Shown here piece after piece: positions 42,473 to 51,880 of a stretch of 64,000 nt of DNA. The DNA is from Robinsoniella peoriensis (lineage in GTDB: Bacteria > Bacillota > Clostridia > Lachnospirales > Lachnospiraceae): the NCBI RefSeq assembly GCF_042680125.1, contig NZ_JBHTNY010000003.1; one strand, written 5' to 3'. Position numbers and translations under genes: made by a program. Below the pieces are notes generated by a model. The model was not told the DNA's origin. It saw nothing but the letters and a program-made list of their open reading frames with translations, and searched no databases. Position 1 is the first letter of the stretch; each line of letters begins with the position of its first letter.

Positions 42473-43393
42473 TTATTTCCATAAAAACTCCGGATACAGT
42501 CCGGTCATCTTTAAATTCTTAATCGCATTTACTACATACTCTTTATCTTCTTTGTAAGTAACCCCATACCATTTATCCAAAGATTTTAAAACCTCTACTG
42601 TCGCTTTTCCTTCATCTATCAGGTCATTTACAACTGTAGGCAGAAAATACTCACATTTTAATGGATTCATTTTCAGATTCTCATCCAGAAACTTCGGAAA
42701 TCTATCTTTTAATTCCTGAAGGATACTGCCTGAAAATCCCCACATATTCATAGACACTGTGCTTCCTTCCGGTATCTCTGTCCAGGTTGCACCCTCGTCT
42801 TCCGTATATTCAGCCTTACCATTTCTTTTTTCAATATGGGTTCTTTCATTTATTCCTGTCAAATAGTGATGATCATCGGTCACACAGACTCCTCTGGCAA
42901 CATGCCCATTATCTGTCAGGGTATTTTCAAGGACATACCCAACCATCGTATAACGGTATTTTTCATCATCCTGGTGATTAGACAGGTAATCATAGATCAT
43001 CTGATAGGCATGCCGTCCATAGTAATCATCTGCATTGATGACTGCAAATGGGCCATCTACCACACTACTGCAGCTAAGCACTGCATGACCTGTTCCAAAT
43101 GGCTTCTGACGCCCCTCTGGTACCTCATAACCTTCCGGCAGGCTGTTCATCTCCTGATATACATACTCCACTTCCAATTGTCTTTCCATCCGATTGCCAA
43201 TTGCTGCCCGGAAATCTGCCTCATTTTCTTTTTTAATGATAAATACTACTTTTTGAAAACCGGCCCGAATGGCATCATAAATGGAAAAATCAATAATCAT
43301 ATGTCCCTGTTCATCTACTGGATCAATCTGCTTCAGTCCGCCATATCTGCTGCCCATTCCTGCTGCCATGATCACTAAAACTGGTTTGCTCAT
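42473..43393 (-). CDS. Sugar nucleotidyltransferase (NTP_transferase fold), second copy
   Basis: A 306-residue nucleotidyltransferase. The N-terminal motif is MAAGMGSRYGGLKQIDPVD, the GxGxR signature of NDP-sugar pyrophosphorylases, and AVINADDYYGRHAY carries the metal-binding Asp. It is a close paralogue of the gene at 44763-45692. CGGAGGAAGAAT precedes the ATG. Likely role: uridylylation of a hexose- or hexosamine-1-phosphate from the neighbouring kinase, before GalE acts. The substrate is not certain. Confidence 0.87.
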   Translation of the reverse strand: MSKPVLVIMAAGMGSRYGGLKQIDPVDEQGHMIIDFSIYDAIRAGFQKVVFIIKKENEADFRAAIGNRMERQLEVEYVYQEMNSLPEGYEVPEGRQKPFGTGHAVLSCSSVVDGPFAVINADDYYGRHAYQMIYDYLSNHQDDEKYRYTMVGYVLENTLTDNGHVARGVCVTDDHHYLTGINERTHIEKRNGKAEYTEDEGATWTEIPEGSTVSMNMWGFSGSILQELKDRFPKFLDENLKMNPLKCEYFLPTVVNDLIDEGKATVEVLKSLDKWYGVTYKEDKEYVVNAIKNLKMTGLYPEFLWK

Positions 43394-43422
43394 ATTCTTC
43401 CTCCGTTTAGCTTAAATCATTC

Positions 43423-43588
43423 CTAGTACAGCATTGCGTAATTAATGGTGAATAAAGTGCCTGATATCTGCGTCAGATGTGCGTCCACGAAGGGACACGT
43501 AGTGGATCCTACGGCTAGCTTCGTGGGCGTGCTTCCGGCGTAGATAGCGAGAGTTTAATTCACTGTTAATTGCGCAATGATGGACTAC
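43423..43588. repeat. Palindromic intergenic element, family B, copy 2
   Basis: Same element as at 39079-39244: ends CTAGTAC and GGACTA, arms CATTGCGTAATTAATGGTG and TTCACTGTTAATTGCGCAATG, interior GTGCCTGATATCTGCGTCAG, with a CCACGAAG/CTTCGTGG inner stem. It separates the kinase gene from the second nucleotidyltransferase and could fold in the operon transcript. Confidence 0.78.
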
Positions 43589-43650
43589 TAAGTAAGTTTA
43601 TCACAAAAGAAGAGATTTGGGCACCCCCTTTTCCTTATGTACCTTTAAAA

Positions 43651-44763
43651 TCATAGATATTTTTCTACAATATCCGCCATTTCATTCCACTTGTCTTCCA
43701 TATCTGCCACCAGTTTAAACTGAGTTCGGCATCTGTCTACATTATGCTTATCCCGATGAATCTTAAAATAAGTATCACCTTGCAGATAATCCGTCAGAAA
43801 ACGCATACCGCATTCGAAAGTCATCAGCTTGGCACCTGTAGGAAGCATTTTAATCTCCATTTCCGTAAGGCTACCCGCACATCCTTCGATATAACCTTTT
43901 GTATATAATGCAAACAGATTCAGGTCACAGGAAATTTTTGATAAATCCTTTTCATCTTCCGCTCCGGTGCTGGCACCAAAACGAATGGAATCACCAAAAT
44001 CATTCAGTGCTAATCCCGGCATTACGGTATCCAGGTCAATGACACATATACCCTTTCCAGTCTTGTCATCAATCATAATATTATTAAGCTTGGTGTCATT
44101 ATGGGTAACCCGCAGCGGCAGTTCTCCTTTTTCCAGCATATCACACAGGATATGGGCATCCGCTTCCCTCTCCAGGACAAATTGAATTTCCGGCTGTACC
44201 TCTTTTGCCCTTTGGCAGATATCCTCTTCCACCGCTTTTTTAAACTTGTCAAAGCGATCGATTGTATTATGGAAATCTTTAATAGTTTCATGCAGGGTTT
44301 TTGCAGGATAATCCGATAGAAGCCTTTGAAAATTGCCAAATGCCACAGCACTCTGATAAAAATCATCTGGTTTTTCTACAGCATCATAGCTGGTTGCACC
44401 CTCGATGAATCCATAGCTGCGCCAATATTCACCGGAAGAATCCACATAATAATGTTCTCCTTTGAGCGTAGGAATCACATTTAGAGTCTCACGTTCCGGA
44501 TCACCTCCCATCTGAATTATTTTTTTTCTCAGAAAGGATGTCACATGAACGATATTCTCCATTAATTCTACCGGGTTTTTGAAAATCTCACGGTTCATAC
44601 GCTGTAGAATATATCTTATCATTTTGCCTCCATTATCAAATATAAGCAAAAATGTATCATTGATATGCCCGCTTCCATAAGCATTGCCGCTTTGATAAAC
44701 TCCTTCATATTGAAAATTCTGAATCACTTCCTCTAACTTACTGCAAGTTTCTTGTTTTGCCAT
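43651..44763 (-). CDS. NahK-like sugar 1-kinase (aminoglycoside phosphotransferase fold)
   Basis: A 370-residue kinase of the APH fold. It starts MAKQETCSKLEEVIQNF and contains GHINDTFLLIFDNGG, the catalytic loop LRVTHNDTKLNNIM, and CVIDLDTVMPGLALNDFGDS with the metal-binding Asp. The pattern matches N-acetylhexosamine 1-kinase (NahK/LnpB). The start ATG overlaps the stop of the upstream nucleotidyltransferase (TAATG), a sign of coupled translation; GGGAGG lies upstream. It would make GlcNAc-1-P or GalNAc-1-P. Confidence 0.86.
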   Translation of the reverse strand: MAKQETCSKLEEVIQNFQYEGVYQSGNAYGSGHINDTFLLIFDNGGKMIRYILQRMNREIFKNPVELMENIVHVTSFLRKKIIQMGGDPERETLNVIPTLKGEHYYVDSSGEYWRSYGFIEGATSYDAVEKPDDFYQSAVAFGNFQRLLSDYPAKTLHETIKDFHNTIDRFDKFKKAVEEDICQRAKEVQPEIQFVLEREADAHILCDMLEKGELPLRVTHNDTKLNNIMIDDKTGKGICVIDLDTVMPGLALNDFGDSIRFGASTGAEDEKDLSKISCDLNLFALYTKGYIEGCAGSLTEMEIKMLPTGAKLMTFECGMRFLTDYLQGDTYFKIHRDKHNVDRCRTQFKLVADMEDKWNEMADIVEKYL

Positions 44764-45692
44764 TACTGTTCCTCCCACAATTTTTCAGGATACAATCCCT
44801 GCTTCTTGAAATTCTCTACCGCATCCACAACTACCTGCTTATCTTCTTTATAGGTAACACCATACCATCTGTCAGAAGATTTCAGTACTTCTACCGTTGC
44901 CTTTTTTTCTTCCAGAAGCTCACCTACAACAGTTGGTAAGAAGTATTCACATTTCAGAGGATTGCTTTCTAAATTTTGTTTCAGGAATGCTGCAAACCGG
45001 TTTTGCAGTTCCTCTAAGATACTCTTAGAAAATCCCCACATATTCATGGACACCGTACTTCCTGCCGGAATCTTAGTCCAGGTTATTCCGTCATCTTCCG
45101 TATATGCTGCACCTTCGCTGCGTTTTTCAATACGGGTTCTTTCATGAATGCCTACCAGGAATCCCTGCTCATCAGTCTCACAGACACCTCTTGCAACATG
45201 TCCGTGATCTGTCAGCGTATTTTCCAGTACGTATCCCACCATAGTATAGCGGTATTGTTCATCATCCTCATGGGTACTTAAATAATTGTAAATGGTTTCA
45301 AAAGCATGTTGTCCATAATAATCATCTGCATTGATAACTGCAAATGGTCCGTCCACTTTTCCCAGACAGCTTAAAATTGCATGTCCTGTTCCCCAGGGTT
45401 TTACTCTCCCCTCCGGAACTTCAAATCCTTCCGGAATGTTATGTAAATCCTGGTAAACATAAGAAACATCCATTTGTTTGCTCATCCGGTCGCCGATGCA
45501 TTCCTTAAAATCTGCCTCATCCTCTTTTTTAATAATAAATACTACTTTTTCAAATCCTGCTTTCACTGCATCAAAAATGGAAAAATCAATAATGATATGT
45601 CCCTGCTCATCTACAGGATCAATCTGTTTCAGGCCTCCATAACGGCTTCCCATTCCTGCTGCCATAATCACCAATACTGGTTTCATGTCCAT
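44763..45692 (-). CDS. Sugar nucleotidyltransferase (NTP_transferase fold), first copy
   Basis: A 309-residue paralogue of the gene at 42473-43393, with MAAGMGSRYGGLKQIDPVD and AVINADDYYGQHAF. By eye they match at most positions and are gene duplicates. It is the first gene of the operon, divergent from the AraC regulator, and overlaps the kinase gene by one base. Two copies could mean different sugar or nucleotide choices. Confidence 0.87.
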   Translation of the reverse strand: MDMKPVLVIMAAGMGSRYGGLKQIDPVDEQGHIIIDFSIFDAVKAGFEKVVFIIKKEDEADFKECIGDRMSKQMDVSYVYQDLHNIPEGFEVPEGRVKPWGTGHAILSCLGKVDGPFAVINADDYYGQHAFETIYNYLSTHEDDEQYRYTMVGYVLENTLTDHGHVARGVCETDEQGFLVGIHERTRIEKRSEGAAYTEDDGITWTKIPAGSTVSMNMWGFSKSILEELQNRFAAFLKQNLESNPLKCEYFLPTVVGELLEEKKATVEVLKSSDRWYGVTYKEDKQVVVDAVENFKKQGLYPEKLWEEQ

Positions 45693-45813
45693 ACATCTCC
45701 TTTTATCTTTTATTTTTTAATCATCTAACTTTGTATTAACGTCATTATAGTATACCTTTTCTCAAAAATATTTGTACAATCTTTCAGCAATTTTGCACTA
45801 TCGGATTTATTAT

Positions 45814-45842
45814 TTGCATTTTGTCCAAAAATGCGATATTCT
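45814..45842 (+). promoter_or_regulatory. Promoter and operator of the AraC gene
   Basis: TTGCAT, a 17-base spacer and TATTCT. The spacer overlaps the inverted repeat GCATTTT-GTCCA-AAAATGC (45816-45834), a plausible regulator site between the divergent units. Confidence 0.55.
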
Positions 45843-45866
45843 ATAGCATACAAGGGGGTATTTTTT

Positions 45867-46811
45867 ATGGAATATAAAAGCATAACACTTCATGAAGATT
45901 TTCGAATTGATCAGATTGTCACAGTTCATTATTTTGAATATACCAGTGACTTTAAATTTGATGGAGAATCCCATGATTTCTGGGAATTTTTATGTGTGGA
46001 TAAAGGAGAGGTGTCGGTTATGTCTGACAGCCATAAGATCTCTTTAAAAAAGGGGGATATTATATTTCATAAGCCCAATGAATTTCACAATGTTACAGCA
46101 AATGGACTGACGGCACCCAATCTGGTCGTTATTTCTTTCATCTGTGATTCACCACGCATGAGTTTTTTTGAGAACAAAATCCTGACCATCGGAGAAGTCG
46201 AAAGAAATTTGCTGGCATCTATCATTATCGAGGCGATGCATACGTTTACTTCTCCTTTGGATGACCCTTATCTGGAAGAAATGGAATTAAACCCGGAGCA
46301 TCCTTTTGGCAGCCAGCAGCTGATTAAGATTAATCTGGAACATATACTGATACAACTGTATCGAAGATACACCGCACTGCAAAGTCTGACTCCCATCACG
46401 AAATCTATTAAAGCAAAAAATGATGAAGAAATCTATAACCGTATCGTAAACTATCTGGTGGGCAATATGAAAAACCAATTAACCATAGAACAAATCTGCC
46501 GTGACAATCTGATCAGCCGGTCTCAGCTGCAAAAGCTTTTCCGTGAAAAGAATAACTGCGGCATTATAGATTATTTCTGTAAGATAAAAATAGATGCTGC
46601 CAAACAGCTGATCCGTAATAAAAATATGAATTTTACTCAGATTGCAGATACTCTTGGCTACACATCCATACACTATTTCAGCCGTCAATTCAAGAAAGTA
46701 ACCGGGATGACTCCCAGTGAATACGCTTCCAGCATTAAAGTTTTTTCGGAGCGCCATGACGGAATGATGAAAACAAACAGCACAGCAGCACACAAGTCAA
46801 GCCCGGAATGA
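45867..46811 (+). CDS. AraC-family transcriptional regulator with cupin sensor
   Basis: A 314-residue regulator. The N-terminal cupin half has DFWEFLCVDKGEVSVMSD and LKKGDIIFHKPNEFH (sugar-binding barrel). The C-terminal AraC domain has ISRSQLQKLFREKNNCGIID and FTQIADTLGYTSIHYFSRQF. AAGGGGG precedes the ATG at 45867. It is divergent from the nucleotidyltransferase-kinase operon and very likely controls it in response to a hexosamine or related sugar. Confidence 0.93.
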   Translation: MEYKSITLHEDFRIDQIVTVHYFEYTSDFKFDGESHDFWEFLCVDKGEVSVMSDSHKISLKKGDIIFHKPNEFHNVTANGLTAPNLVVISFICDSPRMSFFENKILTIGEVERNLLASIIIEAMHTFTSPLDDPYLEEMELNPEHPFGSQQLIKINLEHILIQLYRRYTALQSLTPITKSIKAKNDEEIYNRIVNYLVGNMKNQLTIEQICRDNLISRSQLQKLFREKNNCGIIDYFCKIKIDAAKQLIRNKNMNFTQIADTLGYTSIHYFSRQFKKVTGMTPSEYASSIKVFSERHDGMMKTNSTAAHKSSPE

Positions 46812-46831
46812 AATCATCCCGGGCTTATTTT
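46799..46831 (+). terminator. Terminator between the AraC gene and ftsZ
   Basis: AAGCCCGG and CCGGGCTT form a stem around the araC stop region, followed by ATTTT on the plus strand. It can also end the convergent ftsZ transcript. Confidence 0.75.
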
Positions 46832-46870
46832 AAACAGATACTTTCTCTATCATGACATTCGAAGTTTCTA

Positions 46871-48061
46871 TTATCTTCTCTTTAAGAAATCAGGAATCTG
46901 AATGTTTTTCTCAGCTACGTTACTTTCAGGTGTTCTCAATTTCCCTACAGAAGAACTTGGAGTTGAAGTTCTTGTATTCTGAGGTACTGTGTTTCTGCTC
47001 GGTGCTGCAGATTTCTGGAAACCAAATCCTGTATTCTGCTTTTCTTTTCCAGCAAAAGAACTGCTGTACTCCGGCACGATCTTCTTATTCACAGATGGCT
47101 GTGAACCAGCATGCTCGTCCAATCCGGTTGCAATAACCGTAATACTTGCTTCATCTGCATAAGTATCATCATACATCGCACCAAAGATAATATTAGCATC
47201 ATCTCCGGTAAGTTCCTGTACATAACTTGCTGCATCATTGGCATCCATCAGAGAGATATCACCGGAAATATTAATGATAACATGAGATGCGCCTTCAATC
47301 GTAGTCTCCAGAAGAGGACTGGATACTGCCTGCTTCACAGCCTCTAACGCTTTATCATCGCCCTTAGCCTGTCCGATACCGATATGGGCAATACCCTTAT
47401 CTGTCATCACTGTCTGAACATCTGCAAAGTCCAGATTGATCAGTGCAGGTAAGTTAATCAGGTCTGTAATACCCTGAACTGCCTGCTGCAGAACCTCATC
47501 CGCTTTTTTCAAAGCTTCCGGCATGGTAGTTCTTCTGTCTACAATCTCTAATAATTTGTCATTTGGAATTACAATTAAAGTATCAACGTTGTCCTTTAAT
47601 TTTTCAATACCTGTCAGGGCATTATTCATACGTGTTTTTGCTTCAAAACGGAAAGGTTTTGTTACAACACCTACGGTAAGAATTCCCATTTCTTTTGCCA
47701 GGCCTGCCACAACCGGAGCTGCACCTGTTCCTGTTCCGCCACCCATACCACAGGTAACGAATACCATATCTGAACCCTGCATAGCCTGTTTTAATTCTTC
47801 TGCACTTTCCTCAGCAGCCTGCTGCCCAACCTGAGGCTGTGCTCCTGCGCCGAGTCCTTTTGTTAATTTCTCACCAATCTGAATTGTAGTAGGCGCTTTG
47901 CATAACTGCAATGCCTGCTTATCAGTATTCACACCGATAAATTCTACTCCTCCAATTGTATCGTCCACCATTCTATTTACAGCATTATTGCCTGCACCGC
48001 CCACTCCAATTACAATAATCTTCGCAGCGGATTCAGCTTCGTTTGTCATAATCTCTAACAA
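46871..48061 (-). CDS. ftsZ: Cell division protein FtsZ
   Basis: Tubulin-like GTPase that forms the Z ring. The product has 396 residues from TTG at 48061, with GGAGG 8 bases upstream; this gives MLEIMTNEAESAAKIIVIG, the known N terminus. The GTP-binding G-box is CGMGGGTGTGAAPVVAG, and the T7 loop is in INLDFADVQTVMTDKG. The variable linker is Gly/Ser/Thr rich; the C-terminal peptide NIQIPDFLKRR is the conserved partner-binding tail. A promoter of its own lies at 48152-48180, after ftsQ. Confidence 0.97.
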   Translation of the reverse strand: MLEIMTNEAESAAKIIVIGVGGAGNNAVNRMVDDTIGGVEFIGVNTDKQALQLCKAPTTIQIGEKLTKGLGAGAQPQVGQQAAEESAEELKQAMQGSDMVFVTCGMGGGTGTGAAPVVAGLAKEMGILTVGVVTKPFRFEAKTRMNNALTGIEKLKDNVDTLIVIPNDKLLEIVDRRTTMPEALKKADEVLQQAVQGITDLINLPALINLDFADVQTVMTDKGIAHIGIGQAKGDDKALEAVKQAVSSPLLETTIEGASHVIINISGDISLMDANDAASYVQELTGDDANIIFGAMYDDTYADEASITVIATGLDEHAGSQPSVNKKIVPEYSSSFAGKEKQNTGFGFQKSAAPSRNTVPQNTRTSTPSSSVGKLRTPESNVAEKNIQIPDFLKRR

Positions 48062-48151
48062 GGGTATTTCCTCCTTCTCGTATCTGTACATTCTAAAATT
48101 CATTTACAGTTTTGGACAATATCATCCCAGTATCCAAACTGCATTTATTAT

Positions 48152-48180
48152 ATAATATAGTTTTTTCTCAAATTAATCAA
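48152..48180 (-). promoter_or_regulatory. Promoter of ftsZ
   Basis: TTGATT, a 17-base spacer and TATTAT on the minus strand, 91 bases before the TTG start. Confidence 0.6.
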
Positions 48181-48355
48181 GTAGATTTTTAAATTTCATT
48201 GTTTTTTTAAGCATTCTTCATAAAATCCTAACATATATAAAAGAATATGCATTACGGATTCGATTTCATACTCCGGTAATCGACAAAAACAGCGTTTTTC
48301 AGTCAATACCGGTTCTTAAGAATTCTTTGCATACCGGGGCAGTCAGTTTTGCGGC

Positions 48356-49363
48356 CTAATTCAGGATATAGGCACCGGTATACGGATCAATATATCCATA
48401 ACCATCTGTAATAACCTGTCCATCATCACCCAAATACTGCTGCGTCATATCATTTGTTACGTTTCCTGCATCATCGGTATAAACTTCATTTCCGGCCGCA
48501 TCCTTGGATACTCTTCCCGATTCCTCTTTATAGTTAGGTCCTGAGCTCTTGCCGCTTTCACTTTCTGACTCGCTCTCGGATTCTCCTTCTTCCTTACCTG
48601 CACTGTCTTTCTTGCCATTTCCCTTCTTAAAAATAGCCGTACTGGAATCTGCAGTAAAATTTTCCATATCCAAAGTGCCATCCATAGTAGACATTTTCGG
48701 ATAGATCGCCTTCAGATTAGAGATCTTTTCTTCCAGGTTTTTATTCTGTCCCAAAAGTACCGTGTTTTTTGCAAAATACAATGACATGGCATTTTCTTCA
48801 TCAAAGTGGATTTCATCCGGCATAATTGCATTCTTATTCAGAAGCTGTGCCAGAGTCACCACTGACTTAAACAGGTCTTTATCTTCAATCGGCAGTTTTC
48901 CCAGTACTTCCACTTTACCAAGATTCACCCCGGAAATCATGGGAACTCCCTCTCTCACTTCCTGAGAGTTCTCCATGACAACCCCGTCCTTATCAAAGTA
49001 TACATTTGATCCAGCAGTTTGGATATACCCGACGATGGTTTTTTCATAAACATGAATACGAACCTTATATGGAGCCAGCATCTCTATTTCCACCGTACTT
49101 AAAAAGGGAAGTTCTTCCTGGATATTCGCGTGGCTGTATTTCCACGTCAGATAAATTGAATTCTGCGCCATAGAATCTGACATTACCATTTTCTTTATCT
49201 CGTCTGCCGTATAATAATCATTCCCCACAACTTCTACCTCTTGAATGCGGAATAATCCAAATACTACAATTGCACTTATTAATAGAAGTGCGAGAATTGA
49301 TAAGGCAGCTATTTTTCCAATTTTTTTCCTTCTCTTCTTCTTTCTTTTGTAGCCCTGCTCCAT
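48356..49363 (-). CDS. Cell division protein FtsQ/DivIB
   Basis: A 335-residue bitopic membrane protein. A basic N-terminal patch (RKKKRRKKIGK) precedes one transmembrane helix (about residues 20-43). The POTRA domain begins FRIQEVEVVGNDYYTADEI. The beta domain contains YKVRIHVYEKTIVGYI. After it comes an unusually long low-complexity tail with ESESESESES and a Gly/Tyr/Asp-rich end. Start ATG 49363 is set by AGGTG. It lies between murA and ftsZ in the dcw cluster. Confidence 0.9.
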   Translation of the reverse strand: MEQGYKRKKKRRKKIGKIAALSILALLLISAIVVFGLFRIQEVEVVGNDYYTADEIKKMVMSDSMAQNSIYLTWKYSHANIQEELPFLSTVEIEMLAPYKVRIHVYEKTIVGYIQTAGSNVYFDKDGVVMENSQEVREGVPMISGVNLGKVEVLGKLPIEDKDLFKSVVTLAQLLNKNAIMPDEIHFDEENAMSLYFAKNTVLLGQNKNLEEKISNLKAIYPKMSTMDGTLDMENFTADSSTAIFKKGNGKKDSAGKEEGESESESESESGKSSGPNYKEESGRVSKDAAGNEVYTDDAGNVTNDMTQQYLGDDGQVITDGYGYIDPYTGAYILN

Positions 49364-49440
49364 ACTAATCACCTGTATCCTCTCATTTTAAAACAATTTG
49401 TGACTACCTGACTGCATTCCCCATTCTCCGAGTCAGATAA

Positions 49441-50703
49441 TTACTCTGTTATTTCTATAGGAGAGATCCTGGCTCCCAATGCCTTCAGATCTTCACAGAT
49501 ATCTACATATCCCCTATCAATAAAATGTTTATTACTTATTCTCGTAACTCCCTCGGCCATCAGACCGGCTATAGTAAGTGCAGCACCTCCCCGAAGTTCT
49601 GACGCTTTTACATCACAGCCTGTCAGCCTATCTACGCCTTCGATATGTGCTTCCATTGAGTTGGTAAGCACCCTGGCCCCCATCCGGTTCAGTTCTTCAG
49701 CCACATGGAATCTGGCTTCGAATACTGTTTCCCGTATGCAGCTTTTCCCCTTTGCCATACAAAGTACTGCCATAAGCTGAGACTGCAGATCCGTAGGAAA
49801 ACCCGGGTATGGGTTGGTCTCAATAAACGGGACCGGAGCTCCAGCCCTTCTTGCATCTACTCTCAGACAATTACGGTTCCATCTGAGGGAAGCTCCCATT
49901 TTACCTGATAGATACAATATATTTTTTATCTGATCCACAGGCGCGTTCCACAATGTGACACATCCCCGGCTGCCCAGAGCTGCCAATACATATGTCCCGG
50001 CTACAATTCTGTCCGGTCCCATAGTATATTCTGAATCATGCAGCCTGTCAACACCACGGATACAGATACAGTCACTTCCCATCCCTGTTATTCTGGCCCC
50101 TTTTTTATTTAAAAATACAGCCAATTCTACAATTTCCGGTTCTCTTGCCGCACCTGTCAGAACTGTCGTTCCGTCCGCCAGCACGGCACCCAGAATAATA
50201 TTTTCCGTGGCACCCACGCTCGGGAAACGCAAATGAATTCTGGCACCGCAAAGACCCTTTGTCTGTGCCAGAAGCAAACCTTCCTGCTCCTCTATGCAAA
50301 CACCCATCTGCCTGAAGGCTTCCAAATGAAGATCAATTGGCCTTGCTCCGATTGTACATCCACCCGGATAAGGTACATGTGCTTCTCTATGCCTGCCCAG
50401 AAGGCTACCTAATAAAATAATAGATGAACGCAGCTTGCCTGCATGATCTGCCGGCACTTCACAGCAGTCCAGGCAGGATGCATCAATTACAAGTGTATCA
50501 TCCTTCCAGCAGACGCGGCATCCCAATTGTTTTAGTATCTCTACCATATACATAACATCCAAGATTTTCGGACAATTATGCAGAACCGTGATTCCATCAT
50601 GCAGAAGTGTTCCTGCTATAATAGGAAGTATGGCATTTTTCGAGCCTTGTATCGCGATTTCCCCGTGCAACGGATGACCACCCAGAACTTTTATACCATC
50701 CAA
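49441..50703 (-). CDS. murA: UDP-N-acetylglucosamine 1-carboxyvinyltransferase (MurA)
   Basis: First committed step of peptidoglycan synthesis: adds enolpyruvate to UDP-GlcNAc. It has 420 residues. The conserved Lys is in GSKNAILPIIAG and the catalytic, fosfomycin-target Cys in PYPGGCTIGARPIDLHL. TTG at 50703 is the start, with GGAGG 8 bases before it. Its position between ftsW and ftsQ is where murG or murB is more common, so it may be the second MurA paralogue of the genome. Confidence 0.93.
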   Translation of the reverse strand: MDGIKVLGGHPLHGEIAIQGSKNAILPIIAGTLLHDGITVLHNCPKILDVMYMVEILKQLGCRVCWKDDTLVIDASCLDCCEVPADHAGKLRSSIILLGSLLGRHREAHVPYPGGCTIGARPIDLHLEAFRQMGVCIEEQEGLLLAQTKGLCGARIHLRFPSVGATENIILGAVLADGTTVLTGAAREPEIVELAVFLNKKGARITGMGSDCICIRGVDRLHDSEYTMGPDRIVAGTYVLAALGSRGCVTLWNAPVDQIKNILYLSGKMGASLRWNRNCLRVDARRAGAPVPFIETNPYPGFPTDLQSQLMAVLCMAKGKSCIRETVFEARFHVAEELNRMGARVLTNSMEAHIEGVDRLTGCDVKASELRGGAALTIAGLMAEGVTRISNKHFIDRGYVDICEDLKALGARISPIEITE

Positions 50704-50781
50704 GTAAGATTCCTCCGATAACTTCTAATGACCGCTATAAGGCGGCCATTAAACCCATATATCTCATTATATGCACGGAAT

Positions 50782-51861
50782 CTATTTTTGCCACCGGCTG
50801 ACACTAAGCGCCAGCCCCATTTCCGACAGCAGGAATAGTACGGAAGTTCCTCCATAACTGATAAACGGAAGGGTGATACCGGTATTGGGAATTGTATTTG
50901 TTACAACCGCAATGTTCAGCATAACCTGAATGGCAATATGTCCCATAACGCCCACCGCAATCAAAGACCCGAATAAATCCTTGGCATGAGTCGCAATCAC
51001 CATAAAACGCCAGATCATGACAATAAATATAATAATCAGAATAATGGCACCTGTCAGCCCCAATTCTTCGCAGATAATAGAAAAGATCATGTCATTTTGT
51101 GCTTCCGGAACGAATCCCAGTTTCTGAATGCTCTCCCCTAATCCTCTTCCGAACAAACCTCCTGAACCAATCGCGTAAAGCCCCTGGATCGTCTGAAAAC
51201 CTTTTTCAAAATTCTCCGGATTCTTCCAGATTGCAAGACGTTCCAGGCGATAGGATTCCATACTCAGAAAAATGCTGATAAATCCAATCCCAACGGCACC
51301 TATCCAGATAAACTGCAGATATTTTGGATTTGATACAAAAATCAGAATAACCGCAATACCAAGGATAATAATAGCTGTACTTAAGTTATTCGTTCCAACC
51401 AGACCTACAATCGGGAGTACCAGACCAATAACCATAGATATCAGGAATACATTTCCCCGCTTTTTTTTCTGGCTGCTGACCATATATGCCAGAAATAATA
51501 TGACCGCCAGCTTTGCAAACTCAGATGGCTGGAAAGACAGCGGTCCAAGAGACAGCCATCTCTTTGAACCATTATAAGAATCCCCAAAGATCAGTACTGC
51601 CCCGGATAATGCCAGGGATAGCAGATAAGCATAGAATGCAAACTTCCCGAAAATATGGTAATCCATTCTGGAAACGATCAGCATCGCCACAATGCCCAGG
51701 ATTGTTGCAAATAATTGTTTTTTAAAATAATAGCCGGGATCAGCAAACTTAACCTGGCCATTATATGCGCTTGTACTATAGAGTGTTATTAAACCAAAGC
51801 AAATTAAGAAAAGCACGATTATCAGTAGTGTGTAGTCCTGTCTTTTCACACCTTGATTCAA
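50782..51861 (-). CDS. ftsW: FtsW/SpoVE-type peptidoglycan polymerase (SEDS)
   Basis: A 359-residue membrane glycosyltransferase with about ten helices. Family motifs are GDSYNGSKRWLSLGPLSFQP, SGGLFGRGLGES and PNTGITLPFISYGGTSVL. It works with the class B PBPs encoded downstream of mraZ. The start is TTG, 7 bases after AGGAG. It follows murD in the cluster. FtsW and SpoVE cannot be separated by sequence here; the place in the dcw cluster fits either. Confidence 0.94.
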   Translation of the reverse strand: MNQGVKRQDYTLLIIVLFLICFGLITLYSTSAYNGQVKFADPGYYFKKQLFATILGIVAMLIVSRMDYHIFGKFAFYAYLLSLALSGAVLIFGDSYNGSKRWLSLGPLSFQPSEFAKLAVILFLAYMVSSQKKKRGNVFLISMVIGLVLPIVGLVGTNNLSTAIIILGIAVILIFVSNPKYLQFIWIGAVGIGFISIFLSMESYRLERLAIWKNPENFEKGFQTIQGLYAIGSGGLFGRGLGESIQKLGFVPEAQNDMIFSIICEELGLTGAIILIIIFIVMIWRFMVIATHAKDLFGSLIAVGVMGHIAIQVMLNIAVVTNTIPNTGITLPFISYGGTSVLFLLSEMGLALSVSRWQK

Positions 51862-51880
51862 ACCATCACTCCTTTTTTAA

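Noticed and set aside
48273..48312. CCGGTA...TACCGG hairpin between ftsQ and ftsZ as a terminator
   Set aside because: No T tract follows on either strand; it may be a stability hairpin but support is too thin to list as a terminator.
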